From positions 1 to 49,911 of the forward strand of contig CANRPR010000006.1 in the NCBI GenBank assembly GCA_947632535.1: a stretch of DNA of 49,911 bases. Reading direction: 5' to 3'. This document shows, piece after piece, positions 16,843 through 23,980 of the stretch. The notes under the pieces were generated by a model. That model did no database searches. It had not been told where the DNA came from and saw only the letters and a program-made list of their open reading frames with translations. Position 1 is the stretch's first letter. Each line of letters starts with the position of its first letter. This stretch comes from an uncultured Clostridia bacterium. Its GTDB lineage: Bacteria; Bacillota; Clostridia; TANB77; CAG-508. A program made the position numbers and the translations under genes.

Positions 16843-17221
16843 AATATACCAAAATTAATATTTTAAATTCATTGTCAACTATTTTATGTCCAATTGTATT
16901 AACACGAAAATTTCTATCGTCAGCTTCTTTAGACTCAACATCTAAATATTTTTTATTACTAAAATCATAAACAATGATATTTTTAAGTTTTACATTTAAC
17001 AAATTAATTAAAATATCTATAACATCAAAAAGACTTTTGTCAAGTAAATATTCAATTAATTCAACAGTGAAATTTCCAAAATTATAATTTTCATCAAATT
17101 CTTTAATATGAATAACATCAAAAATACTTTCAAAAAATGGGCATTCTTCAGACAAATATCTATCAATGATTTTTTCTGTATTTGCTTTTGTTATATCATT
17201 TAAATTAATTTTATTTTCCAT
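16817..17221 (-). CDS. Tandem paralogue family, copy C (longest)
   Basis: This 134-aa protein shares a body with the two genes immediately upstream: YNFGNFTVELIEYL, a helix FDVIDILINLLNVKLKN, then IIVYDFSNKKYLDV and a C-terminal strand IGHKIVDNEFKILILVYYD. It carries an extra N-terminal helix absent from the others. The start at 17221 follows GGTGAGAAAA. No known family is recognised. Three adjacent diverged copies point to duplication and diversifying selection, as seen for phage inhibitors or antidefence proteins, but that role is inference. Confidence 0.72.
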   Translation of the reverse strand: MENKINLNDITKANTEKIIDRYLSEECPFFESIFDVIHIKEFDENYNFGNFTVELIEYLLDKSLFDVIDILINLLNVKLKNIIVYDFSNKKYLDVESKEADDRNFRVNTIGHKIVDNEFKILILVYYDRTVKGN

Positions 17222-17242
17222 TTTTCTCACCAAAATATTTTT

Positions 17243-17320
17243 TTATTCTATGCTTTTTGATATAATAAATATTTTTGTTTGCTTATCTTCAACTTTATTT
17301 CCGATTACACTAACAATTAA
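17243..17320 (-). pseudogene. Detached C-terminus of paralogue copy B
   Basis: Read in the frame shifted by one base, this stretch encodes LIVSVIGNKVEDKQTKIF followed by IISKSIE and a stop. It aligns without gaps to VNTIGHKIVDNEFKILIL of the next copy and VNKAGHKYNELKELQVLL of the previous one. That preserved similarity beyond the stop is the evidence for a one-base deletion. Confidence 0.65.
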
Positions 17321-17535
17321 TTTTTGTCATCCATTTCAACACAATTAAATATATTCATATATTTTTCTTTTACTGTATCATATACAATAATATTTTCTTT
17401 TAATATTCCTAACCAATTAACTAATAAATTAATTACTTCTGAAACAGATTTATTTCTTGTTATTATATTTAAATCAACTGAATAATTACCGAATTTATAG
17501 CCATAATCATTATTAACAGTATTCAATAATAACAC
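17317..17535 (-). CDS. Tandem paralogue family, copy B (frameshifted)
   Basis: The open frame encodes 72 aa: YGYKFGNYSVDLNII, VSEVINLLVNWLGILKENII, VYDTVKEKYMNIF, ending MDDKN. Relative to its two neighbours it lacks the C-terminal strand, but that strand is present in the -1 frame just after the stop. One extra A in the A5 run at 17321-17325 would restore a full-length product to 17243. Start is GTG or TTG after GGAG. It is either a recent frameshift, a base-calling error or a switchable tract. Confidence 0.7.
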   Translation of the reverse strand: MLLLNTVNNDYGYKFGNYSVDLNIITRNKSVSEVINLLVNWLGILKENIIVYDTVKEKYMNIFNCVEMDDKN

Positions 17536-17540
17536 TCCAA

Positions 17541-17822
17541 TTATTTTACAAATAATAAAACTTGTAATTCTTTTAATTCATTATATTTATGTCCTGCTTT
17601 ATTAACAAATAAATTTGTTTTCTTGTTATTTAAACATTTTTCTGCATTTAAGTATTTCCCTTTATTAACATCAAATATTTTTATATTTTCTATTGTTATA
17701 TCATATTTATTATTTAATATATTTATAGCTTCACATATATTTTTGTTTAATAATTTTTCTTTTAAATTAATTCTTATTATACAACCAAATTTATATCCTT
17801 TTGTTATTTCTTGTATAGTCAT
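17541..17822 (-). CDS. Tandem paralogue family, copy A
   Basis: This 93-aa protein is the first of three tandem relatives: YKFGCIIRINLKEKLL, NICEAINILNNKYDITIENI, IFDVNKGKYLNAEKC and the C-terminal NKAGHKYNELKELQVLLFVK. AGGTTAAATAAAA precedes the ATG. It is the first gene after the long leader that starts at the 18.2 kb promoter, so that promoter probably drives this family. Function unknown. Confidence 0.7.
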   Translation of the reverse strand: MTIQEITKGYKFGCIIRINLKEKLLNKNICEAINILNNKYDITIENIKIFDVNKGKYLNAEKCLNNKKTNLFVNKAGHKYNELKELQVLLFVK

Positions 17823-18170
17823 TTTTATTTAACCTCATAATTATTTATTATTTTTTTTGATAAATAAAAATGGAAAAGCAGAAATTAAATATAATTAAAT
17901 TAATATTAATTATTATTTTTATTTACTGTTTTTCTATTTTACTGTATATTTATTTTTATCTGTATTTAACTTTGGTTTAGATTAACTTAGGTTAAGTTAA
18001 CTTTATCTTTGGTTAACCAAAGTATATTCAACTTTACTTTATCCAACCAGAATTTTCTTTTCTTTATTTCTTTTATTCTTTTTCTTTTGTATTACTTTTC
18101 TTTTTCTTGTTTTCTTTTTTCTTTTCTTTTTGCTGTTGTGTTGGCTGTTGTTGTCTAACCCCCTACCCCC
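17823..18170 (-). other. Non-coding leader: purine tract and palindromes
   Basis: About 350 bases between the 18.2 kb promoter and copy A contain no credible gene. On the transcribed strand they hold, in order, a G-rich start (GGGGGTAGGGGG), a 90-base Lys-codon-like A/G tract (18053-18135), two palindromes (CTTTGGTTAACCAAAG, 18007-18022, perfect; TAACTTA-ACC-TAAGTTA, 17983-17999) with a repeated AACCAAAG, and a very AT-rich 120-base segment. This composition suits a replication origin, packaging site or structured RNA leader. Confidence 0.6.
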
Positions 18171-18172
18171 TT

Positions 18173-18201
18173 ATTGTACGTTAAAAATATTATTTTGTCA
18201 A
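18173..18201 (-). promoter_or_regulatory. Promoter of the leader after TerL
   Basis: The reverse strand has TTGACA (18196-18201), a 17-base spacer and TACAAT (18173-18178). The -35 box sits inside the loop of a perfect ten-base hairpin (GTTAAAAATA with its complement, 18180-18212), which could act as an operator. The RNA would begin with the G-rich segment. Confidence 0.7.
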
Positions 18202-18255
18202 GTATTTTTAACAAAAATTAAGAAAAAATTTACATTTACAGCTTTTATGCTGATT

Positions 18256-18311
18256 TGCTTTATTTCGCATTCTAACGCCCTTTTAAAGCGTTTTGACTCT
18301 TAGGGTATAAC
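18256..18311 (-). repeat. 56-bp imperfect repeat downstream of TerL
   Basis: This segment matches 20014-20069 at 40 of 56 positions without gaps, and both keep TGCTTTA at one end, GCGTTTTG in the middle and TATAAC at the other. Both can form a small GCCC/GGGC-type hairpin. It lies in the non-coding gap between TerL and the 18.2 kb promoter. Confidence 0.6.
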
Positions 18312-18374
18312 TTTATTAATTTCACGCTAAAATCAATTACAGGGCATTGTAGACGGTTTTCCGTGCATTTCTGT

Positions 18375-19706
18375 TTAGTATCTGCTTCCCTCTCTTGTAT
18401 TTCGCTTCAAGTCCTTAATATCTGCAACTGTATAATTGTCCAACGCATATGCCATAGCTGACTCGCAATGACTATCTATATTAAATTCATCGTAAATAAT
18501 TTCGCCTTTGCTGTCTTTTGCATAAGTTAATGTTTTTAATTCACGAATAGCATTTTTGCAGTCAGGGGAACAGATTATTTTTTTAAATCTTTTTATTTTA
18601 CGGATATTTTCAAGGCGTGAACCCTGGAATTTATGACAAGCTCGCATTCGGAAGCCTTGTTGCTTATAGTACTGAATTGTTTTCGGCTCTGCACAATCAG
18701 CTATAATTAAATCGTCTTTATATCCACGCTGTTCTAATTCTAATGCTGTTTTATCGTCTGTCATATGATTTTTATAATATTCGTCATAAATATACAGTAT
18801 TTTATTTTTATCATCGACAGCTAAACGTAAAACGGCATTATAGCTTTCTTCAAAACCAAAGTCCATTCCACAAAATCTAAAATTCCTGGGTATGCCTTTT
18901 ATTTTTTCCAACACATCTGCGTGAGTCTCAGCAATTTCAAATTGTGGAAGCACTTTAATACCATTTTGTCCGAACTTACCCAGGCGTGCAATTCTGTATA
19001 AATCAGGATCATACTCTTGCAAACTTTCAAGCCTTTTTAAATATGCTTTAGGCAAAAATACATTATCCTCAGGGATACTATGATGAAAATATACGCCGTT
19101 TTTAACAACGGTATGTAATTTATAGACTAATTCGTCATCAAGTTTAATTATTTCATTACCGTTTTCGTCAAGGTCTTTGAAAAAATGTTTATATACCCAA
19201 TTATCTGTACCTACAGGATTTGTCGTTAAAAAGAAATGCGTTGATATTTCAGGCGTTCTCAAACGTCCGAGTATTTCCATAAATCCTGTGTATTTTATTT
19301 CGGAACATTCTTCAAGCCATACAATTGATACGCCGTTAATTGATTTTAATTTATTTGGTTTATCCATTCCCTTGAAAATAATTCTTGAACCATTAGGAAA
19401 TTTAATTTGCATAGGCGATTGAGTAACTACACATTTACTACCGCTTGAACGTGTACCATCAGCTGCAAGTAAATCCATATCTTCCAATATTTCAATAATT
19501 AAATCAAAACAGCTTTCTTTTATTGTATCGAATACTTCACGAATTACAAGTGCTTTCCTTTTTTCGTGCAATAATTTTAAAACTATTTTTAATGCCGTAT
19601 TATACGATTTACCTGTACCATAACCACCGAATATTAAATATATTTCATTATCCCAATCAAAAATAAACTGCTCAAAACGTTCGCAAACTGCTTTTTCTAT
19701 TACCAT
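18375..19706 (-). CDS. terL: Terminase large subunit
   Basis: This 443-aa protein is of the PBSX/Terminase_3 type. It has Walker A GGYGTGKS at residues 27-34, Walker B VSIVWLEE at 126-133 and TTNPVG as the coupling motif near 180. The RNase H-like nuclease domain shows GMDFGFEESYNAV, LIIADCAEPKTI and a late Asp in FNIDSHCESAMAYALDNY. It pumps DNA through the portal and cuts concatemers. TerS lies upstream, but the portal lies 3 kb downstream, beyond an inserted island. AAAAGGTGAAAAACA precedes the ATG. Confidence 0.95.
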   Translation of the reverse strand: MVIEKAVCERFEQFIFDWDNEIYLIFGGYGTGKSYNTALKIVLKLLHEKRKALVIREVFDTIKESCFDLIIEILEDMDLLAADGTRSSGSKCVVTQSPMQIKFPNGSRIIFKGMDKPNKLKSINGVSIVWLEECSEIKYTGFMEILGRLRTPEISTHFFLTTNPVGTDNWVYKHFFKDLDENGNEIIKLDDELVYKLHTVVKNGVYFHHSIPEDNVFLPKAYLKRLESLQEYDPDLYRIARLGKFGQNGIKVLPQFEIAETHADVLEKIKGIPRNFRFCGMDFGFEESYNAVLRLAVDDKNKILYIYDEYYKNHMTDDKTALELEQRGYKDDLIIADCAEPKTIQYYKQQGFRMRACHKFQGSRLENIRKIKRFKKIICSPDCKNAIRELKTLTYAKDSKGEIIYDEFNIDSHCESAMAYALDNYTVADIKDLKRNTREGSRY

Positions 19707-19721
19707 TGTTTTTCACCTTTT

Positions 19722-19991
19722 CTATACCACATCCCACGCAGGATTATTATCTATTTTTATATTATCAATTATTTTGTGCATACAATCAGGGCAAACATTT
19801 ATACACAAATTATTTAAATTGCCATCTGCGTTTTGTAAATCTGTTTTTTCTATTTCTAAAGGAGCGTGATACAACAATTTAAAACAATTTGCTTTTACAA
19901 AAACACTGTCTTTATCTTTTTCATTTTCATAAACAACTTCATACCAATCATATATTTTATTACAAAAACTACACTTATACATTGTATTCAT
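19722..19991 (-). CDS. Small zinc-ribbon-like protein between TerS and TerL
   Basis: This 89-aa protein has two CxxC pairs (YKCSFCNKIYDWYEVVYE near the start and INVCPDCMHKIIDN near the end), the usual zinc ribbon spacing with a long insert. It lies 15 bases before TerL. Such small Cys proteins between terminase subunits are unassigned; a packaging accessory role is possible. AGGTGATAGAGA precedes the ATG. Confidence 0.7.
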   Translation of the reverse strand: MNTMYKCSFCNKIYDWYEVVYENEKDKDSVFVKANCFKLLYHAPLEIEKTDLQNADGNLNNLCINVCPDCMHKIIDNIKIDNNPAWDVV

Positions 19992-20013
19992 TCTCTATCA
20001 CCTTTCTGCGATA

Positions 20014-20069
20014 TGCTTTAAAACGAATTGTAATGCCCTTGTAAGGCGTTTTGCTTTTACCCTTATAAC
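20014..20069 (-). repeat. 56-bp imperfect repeat upstream of TerL
   Basis: This is the partner of 18256-18311 (40 of 56 identical, no gaps), located in the 125-base gap between TerS and the zinc-ribbon gene. Together they bracket TerL and the zinc-ribbon gene. No gene is read across either copy. Confidence 0.6.
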
Positions 20070-20116
20070 TTAATGGCTGAATTGCTTTGCGTTGATTATA
20101 GGGAGTTTCTATAGCC

Positions 20117-20413
20117 TTACAGCGTATCTTGCTTTTTATCTTTCTTATTCTTATCTGCTCTTACTATCCTTACAGTGATTGAATTATCCTCTACATCGTC
20201 CTCTGAAAATAAATGATAATTTAATCCAAGTGATTTATCCAAAATATATTTTGCAGCTGTTATTCTATCAAAATTCTTTGCAGTTTCGTCATTCATTATT
20301 TTTTTTATCACACCTAACGCTTGCATTGTACTTTCTGCTAATGCCTGTTTAAATTCTCCTGTCAGCACTGGTCTACCATTCGGATTTCCACTTTTGCCTT
20401 TTTCAAATGCCAT
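20117..20413 (-). CDS. Terminase small subunit-like (DUF5681-type) protein
   Basis: This 98-aa basic protein starts AFEKGKSGNPNGRPVLTGEF, the hallmark of the DUF5681 (KGxSGNPxGRP) family found directly before TerL in many phages. It then has a helical core (TMQALGVIKKIMNDETAKNF; RITAAKYILDKSLG) and a Lys/Asp-rich end. It probably recognises the packaging site. AGAGGTGAAATAA precedes the ATG. Confidence 0.82.
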   Translation of the reverse strand: MAFEKGKSGNPNGRPVLTGEFKQALAESTMQALGVIKKIMNDETAKNFDRITAAKYILDKSLGLNYHLFSEDDVEDNSITVRIVRADKNKKDKKQDTL

Positions 20414-20431
20414 TTATTTCACCTCTTTTTT

Positions 20432-21094
20432 TTAATCGTCAATATATATTTGTAACCTTGTACCTATAAAAGAAATTCTATCAACATTTTTATTATAATA
20501 TTTAATTATTGCTTTGTCGTTATTTAATTCTTTATTATCTTCATAAAAATGAAGATATTCTATTTCATCTTGTTTATTTATTAATTGAATATTTATACGT
20601 TCAAATACAATTGATTTTAGGAAATTATATAGACTCTCTTTTCTTTTTTTCAAATTGTCTTCTTTGACAACAATTTTATTATTTTTATTATCTGCATTAT
20701 TATTTATATAATTTAATACGTCTGTTATTGCATTAAAATACGCTATATTATACATTCCTATAAAATTTTGATTATTTTCTTCATTTACTTTTATCCTCTT
20801 TTCATAGTCGGAACGTATTTCAGTTAAATATTTTATTATTTCTTTTTGTACATTGCTTTTATCCTCGCTTTCTTTATCTATTATACAAAATAAACAGCCA
20901 AACCTAAAATTAAAACTAAGAAGATTATACTTAAAATATTTTTTGATTTCTTTGTCGTTGTTTTTCATTCTATCACTGTCTGGGTATCGCATTCTATATA
21001 ATACACATAAACCTTTATTTTCGTTATATGTTTCTATTACTATTCTGAAATCATTATCAGCGTCAAAACAATTTAAAAATTCTCCTAATTTCAT
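20432..21094 (-). CDS. Hypothetical protein, long relative of the MKLxxF family
   Basis: This 220-aa protein begins MKLGEFLNCFDADNDFRIVI and continues IKKYFKYNLLSFNFRFGCLF, the same framework as the 75-aa protein encoded upstream (MKLRDF, VKEFLDLNLLKFYI). Small MxLRDFLELF-type proteins are common in Firmicutes phages and lack a role. Here a 150-aa Lys/Asn-rich extension is added, ending RISFIGTRLQIYIDD. CAGAAAGGAAAAATAAAAAA precedes the ATG. Confidence 0.65.
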   Translation of the reverse strand: MKLGEFLNCFDADNDFRIVIETYNENKGLCVLYRMRYPDSDRMKNNDKEIKKYFKYNLLSFNFRFGCLFCIIDKESEDKSNVQKEIIKYLTEIRSDYEKRIKVNEENNQNFIGMYNIAYFNAITDVLNYINNNADNKNNKIVVKEDNLKKRKESLYNFLKSIVFERINIQLINKQDEIEYLHFYEDNKELNNDKAIIKYYNKNVDRISFIGTRLQIYIDD

Positions 21095-21267
21095 TTTTTT
21101 ATTTTTCCTTTCTGATTATTTTTTTTGCTTTTATATGGACGGATTTTGGGCAGCGTTGTTGTTGGCTATTTTGCTATGGTGTATATAAAGATATATACAT
21201 TTAAATACCGAAAATGCTTGAAAACGGCTATAAATCATAATCGTGAATTAAAATGGTTATGTAACCA
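21095..21267 (-). other. Gap with a possible 35-aa frame
   Basis: The reverse strand offers a 35-codon frame from an ATG near 21220 (ending AAQNPSI) but no ribosome site, so it is not called. The only structure is the AATGGTTA palindrome at its right edge. No promoter was seen. Confidence 0.3.
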
Positions 21268-21269
21268 TT
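21252..21269. terminator. Palindrome at the end of the 75-aa gene (weak terminator)
   Basis: AATGGTTA and TAACCATT flank a two-base centre and overlap the TAA of the upstream gene. On the transcribed strand only TTTT follows, so it is at best a weak terminator, and it could equally be a protein-binding palindrome. Confidence 0.35.
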
Positions 21270-21495
21270 AGCCTGCTTCTAATTCAACATTATAGCGACC
21301 GCAATCGTCTATATAAAATTTCAAAAGATTTAAATCCAAAAATTCTTTTACTTTTGTATCGTTGTAAAATTCTTTATCGCTCTTGAAATATTTCACGCAA
21401 TATTCTGTATTATCGTTATTTTTAATTTTGAAAATACAAAAAACATCATTCTCATTAAAATTAAAACATAAATCAGCAAAATCACGCAATTTCAT
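21268..21495 (-). CDS. Small MKLRDF-family protein
   Basis: This 75-aa protein begins MKLRDFADLCFNFNENDVFC and ends LNLLKFYIDDCGRYNVELEA. It is a short relative of the downstream 220-aa protein, suggesting duplication and extension. AGAAAGGAAAATAAAAA precedes the ATG. Function unknown. Confidence 0.65.
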   Translation of the reverse strand: MKLRDFADLCFNFNENDVFCIFKIKNNDNTEYCVKYFKSDKEFYNDTKVKEFLDLNLLKFYIDDCGRYNVELEAG

Positions 21496-21516
21496 TTTTT
21501 ATTTTCCTTTCTGCTT

Positions 21517-22449
21517 TTATTCATCTAACAAATGATATATTTCATAAATAGCACCGCTGTCAATATTTAATGATTTACAATATTGTTTTGAATTTGATTT
21601 ACTTAAATCTCTTACGCCTTTCCATTCATAATATTTTTTCAGTGTGCCTTGTATCTGCATACCGTCCGCTATTAAATGTCTGCACATAGAAAAAACAGAT
21701 TTTGCTTTTATTCCCTGCGTGAGAAATTCAAACATTAATTGCTGACTTTTCTGCAAGTATTTTTTTACTTTGTTTTTTATTTCAAATTGGTATGCTTTGC
21801 GATAAACGTCAATTAATTTTTGCGGACTATCCAAAACAGAAAAAACATCACAATCCCGCCCATATACTTGACGTATTTTTCTACCCTGAAATATTAACTC
21901 ATAACGAATTGTATTAGGCTTTATTAAAATACCTTTATCGTTTAACATTTGTGCAGTCTTATCATATATTTTTACTCTATACTGATTTACCCGCATTTCT
22001 GTTAATACGCCTGTTATTTTTTCAATGTCGATTCCCACGCCCTCACGACTCCAAGTCATTATTTGATTTTTCTGTTCCAAGTACGATAATTTAAATAATT
22101 TCATACAGTCGGATATTTTTGCAGACGTTAATATTTTAGTGCAATTGACTTCGATGGCGTTTGTGATTATTTTTTCTATTTTATCTTCACCGATTATTTT
22201 ATTAACGTCTGTAATCAATTTCTTTTTGATATATTCAGCCTGACTGAAATCATTTTCATTATACGGGGTTACATTGTCATTCCGCAACATCAAAGGAACA
22301 TTAAAACTAAGTTTTATTTTTGTACCGTGTGAACGAATATTACCGTATATGCTCCCGTCACCGTTATGCAGATTTACGTCAACAGTTTCTGAATATAATA
22401 CATTCTTTTTCAATCGTATTGTACAATGTATACCATCAAACCCTATCAC
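21517..22449 (-). CDS. Replication-initiator-like protein (phage CRI/gpII or Rep_trans type), tentative
   Basis: This 310-aa protein starts at GTG 22449 with GGTG seven bases before. The most telling segment is MRVNQYRVKIYDKTAQML followed by NTIRYELIFQGRKIRQVYG, the (L/V)KIYDKxxE...RxEL core seen in rolling-circle Rep and inovirus gpII/CRI proteins. The N-terminal GFDGIHCTIRLKKN and HGTKIKLSFNVPLML form beta strands as in those families, but no HUH motif is evident, so nicking activity is doubtful. The first codons lie in a 47-bp sequence duplicated upstream of the YopX gene. A replication or plasmid-like maintenance role is inferred. Confidence 0.55.
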   Translation of the reverse strand: MIGFDGIHCTIRLKKNVLYSETVDVNLHNGDGSIYGNIRSHGTKIKLSFNVPLMLRNDNVTPYNENDFSQAEYIKKKLITDVNKIIGEDKIEKIITNAIEVNCTKILTSAKISDCMKLFKLSYLEQKNQIMTWSREGVGIDIEKITGVLTEMRVNQYRVKIYDKTAQMLNDKGILIKPNTIRYELIFQGRKIRQVYGRDCDVFSVLDSPQKLIDVYRKAYQFEIKNKVKKYLQKSQQLMFEFLTQGIKAKSVFSMCRHLIADGMQIQGTLKKYYEWKGVRDLSKSNSKQYCKSLNIDSGAIYEIYHLLDE

Positions 22450-22450
22450 A
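22404..22450. repeat. 47-bp exact direct repeat, copy 1
   Basis: This segment is identical to 23174-23220. Here it encodes the first 15 codons of the Rep-like gene (GFDGIHCTIRLKK). Identity stops abruptly on both sides. Confidence 0.9.
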
Positions 22451-22478
22451 TTTTTACACCATTTTCTAATATTTATTT

Positions 22479-22715
22479 TTATTTTTGTATTCTTCTATTC
22501 CATTTCTTAATTGCACCATCAATTGTTGTAGGATTTCCAGTAAAGCAACTTCCTGAAAATTCTAATTGACAACCACGCTTATGATACCCTTTAGGTACAC
22601 ATCTTATTGTTTTATCATCTGACATTAACTGCTTTTCTAAGTACATTTCACAGCCACAAAAAGGACAAGGTAATAGTCTTTTATTAAATATTTTTTGTTG
22701 TTCAATAACAAACAT
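22479..22715 (-). CDS. Lar-like restriction-alleviation family zinc protein
   Basis: This 78-aa protein has LLPCPFCGCEMYLEK near residue 14, a second Cys pair (CVPKGYHKRGCQLEF) and an end TTIDGAIKKWNRRIQK. CPFCG near the start and a final (A)IxxWNxR are the signature of the Lar family, whose phage/Rac members modulate host type I restriction. Many Lar-like proteins have no tested role. AAGGTGGTCAA precedes the ATG. It lies in the cassette bracketed by the 47-bp repeats. Confidence 0.75.
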   Translation of the reverse strand: MFVIEQQKIFNKRLLPCPFCGCEMYLEKQLMSDDKTIRCVPKGYHKRGCQLEFSGSCFTGNPTTIDGAIKKWNRRIQK

Positions 22716-22755
22716 TTGACCACCTTCTTTTTTTCTATTTTTTGATTTAATTGTT

Positions 22756-23163
22756 TTACAGCAGTTCGGGGTTGTCGTGTATGTTGCCGATAACTTCCAT
22801 TCGTTTTACTGAATTTGGAGTAAGTGATGGAGCATAGTGTATATTGTAATAATGTTTCATTGTAAATGCGGCAAAGCCACTAACATACTCCACAAAATAA
22901 TTGATGCTTTCGTATCTGACAATATCCCCCTCAAAAATCTTCACGCCGTTTTTGTCGGTCAAGCCTGTGTATTGCCCGACCGTATCTCTATACACAGAAA
23001 TTTTCTCGCAAGTATCATAATCATAAATTAACGCAAAAGTGTTTTCTTCTGTATCTGGTGCGAATATTCCACCATATACCCAGTTACTATCAATGGGTAA
23101 ACCGTCCAGTCTAACCTTTTCACCCTTTTTTCTTGTTTGACCTCTAAAAAGTATCTCACGCAT
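22756..23163 (-). CDS. YopX family protein
   Basis: This 135-aa protein begins MREILFRGQTRKKGEKVRLD and contains WVYGGIFAPDTEENTFALIY, then VGQYTGLTDKNGVKIFEGDI, the standard YopX core (MREILFRGK, VxPxTVGQYTGLxDKNGxxIFEGDI). YopX proteins are widespread in phages of Firmicutes; their function is unknown. The start is the ATG at 23163 after GAGGTGTTAAAA; an upstream frame extends it into the duplicated 47-bp sequence and is not used. Confidence 0.93.
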   Translation of the reverse strand: MREILFRGQTRKKGEKVRLDGLPIDSNWVYGGIFAPDTEENTFALIYDYDTCEKISVYRDTVGQYTGLTDKNGVKIFEGDIVRYESINYFVEYVSGFAAFTMKHYYNIHYAPSLTPNSVKRMEVIGNIHDNPELL

Positions 23164-23173
23164 TTTTAACACC

Positions 23174-23220
23174 TCTTTTTCAATCGTATTGTACAATGTA
23201 TACCATCAAACCCTATCACA
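23174..23220. repeat. 47-bp exact direct repeat, copy 2
   Basis: An exact copy of 22404-22450 lies just upstream of the YopX ribosome site. It is a non-coding remnant here: the Rep-like reading frame is cut off after the shared part. The two copies bracket 723 bases carrying the Lar-like and YopX genes. Confidence 0.9.
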
Positions 23221-23249
23221 CTGATCTATTACCTGTTTCTATTTTTTAT

Positions 23250-23615
23250 TCAAGCTCTATAATTATCTACTGTATTCTGATATTTAACAATAAATTGCTG
23301 AACAGCTTCGTTAAATTCGTTATATCTCTTTCTTACATCTTTTAAGCTCGGCTTTTTTTCTTTAAGTGCATTATACAATTTGTTTTTACTTGATACAAGC
23401 TCTGAAAAATCATTTGTATAAACCTCATCTATTTTCAGCACATAGTCGTAATAAACATCAAAATCATTTTCCAATTGAAAACAAAAATTATTGAAAAGCT
23501 TTTCAGCTTCTTCTCCGAGATTTTCACCGATTATTTTTTCAAGTATTTTTTTCTTTTCTACAATATCATCAGATAATATATTTTCCCGTTTTCCATTTGA
23601 CAAATATAATACCAT
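23250..23615 (-). CDS. Hypothetical helical protein
   Basis: This 121-aa, mostly helical protein has no Cys cluster or membrane segment (IVEKKKILEKIIGENLGEEA; SLKDVRKRYNEFNEAVQQFI). It has no recognised family. It follows two small paralogues and the AT-hook gene in the same unit. Confidence 0.65.
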   Translation of the reverse strand: MVLYLSNGKRENILSDDIVEKKKILEKIIGENLGEEAEKLFNNFCFQLENDFDVYYDYVLKIDEVYTNDFSELVSSKNKLYNALKEKKPSLKDVRKRYNEFNEAVQQFIVKYQNTVDNYRA

Positions 23616-23648
23616 TTTAAAGCCTGCTTTCTGTATTTTTCTTATATT

Positions 23649-23903
23649 TCAACAATCAAAAGTAAGTTCGCTCATAGAAATTGCTTTGTCAATTTCATCT
23701 TTATATAAATCATTTTTAAAACTATAATATAAATGTGTTTTTTTGAAAACAAAATAAATACAGCCATAAAATGGCGGTATATTTTTAATGACATCAATTG
23801 TTTTTATATTATAATATTCAATTTTATCTAAAAAATCAAACGCTTCATTTAAACTATTGCAAACTACTATACCATCACATTTTATTATTTCTGATATTTT
23901 CAT
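23649..23903 (-). CDS. Small NEAxDF-family protein, copy 2
   Basis: This 84-aa protein contains GIVVCNSLNEAFDFLDKIEY and a later IPPFYGCIYFVF strand. The same framework (CCKNKNEAKDFFEKCYKFGI; RIYLLSACNDYY) is in the protein encoded at 24631-24915, so they are paralogues. The pattern resembles a small host-factor-like alpha/beta fold, but no function is known. Confidence 0.6.
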   Translation of the reverse strand: MKISEIIKCDGIVVCNSLNEAFDFLDKIEYYNIKTIDVIKNIPPFYGCIYFVFKKTHLYYSFKNDLYKDEIDKAISMSELTFDC

Positions 23904-23919
23904 TTTAACTTACCACTTT

Positions 23920-23955
23920 TAAAAATAAATTTGCGCCCCACATTTAGCGGAGCGC
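23920..23955 (-). terminator. Intrinsic terminator after the AT-hook gene
   Basis: The transcribed strand forms GCGCTCCGC-TAAAT-GTGGGGCGC, a nine-base GC-rich stem with two wobble pairs, followed by AAATTTATTTTT. In such an AT-rich genome this is a convincing terminator separating the J-domain/AT-hook genes from those downstream. It may be leaky, since no promoter was found for the next gene. Confidence 0.7.
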
Positions 23956-23980
23956 ATTAATTAACTCCCTAATTAAAACA

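Noticed and set aside
18053-18140. Lys/Gln-rich frame in the purine tract
   Set aside because: Although it reads like a disordered tail, a stop lies just upstream in frame and there is no start codon, so it is treated as leader sequence.
21120-21225. 35-codon frame in the gap before the 220-aa gene
   Set aside because: No ribosome site and no conserved start; only noted in the gap description.
22164-22449. HUH nuclease motif in the Rep-like protein
   Set aside because: His-x-His with flanking hydrophobic residues was searched for and not found, so nicking activity is not claimed.
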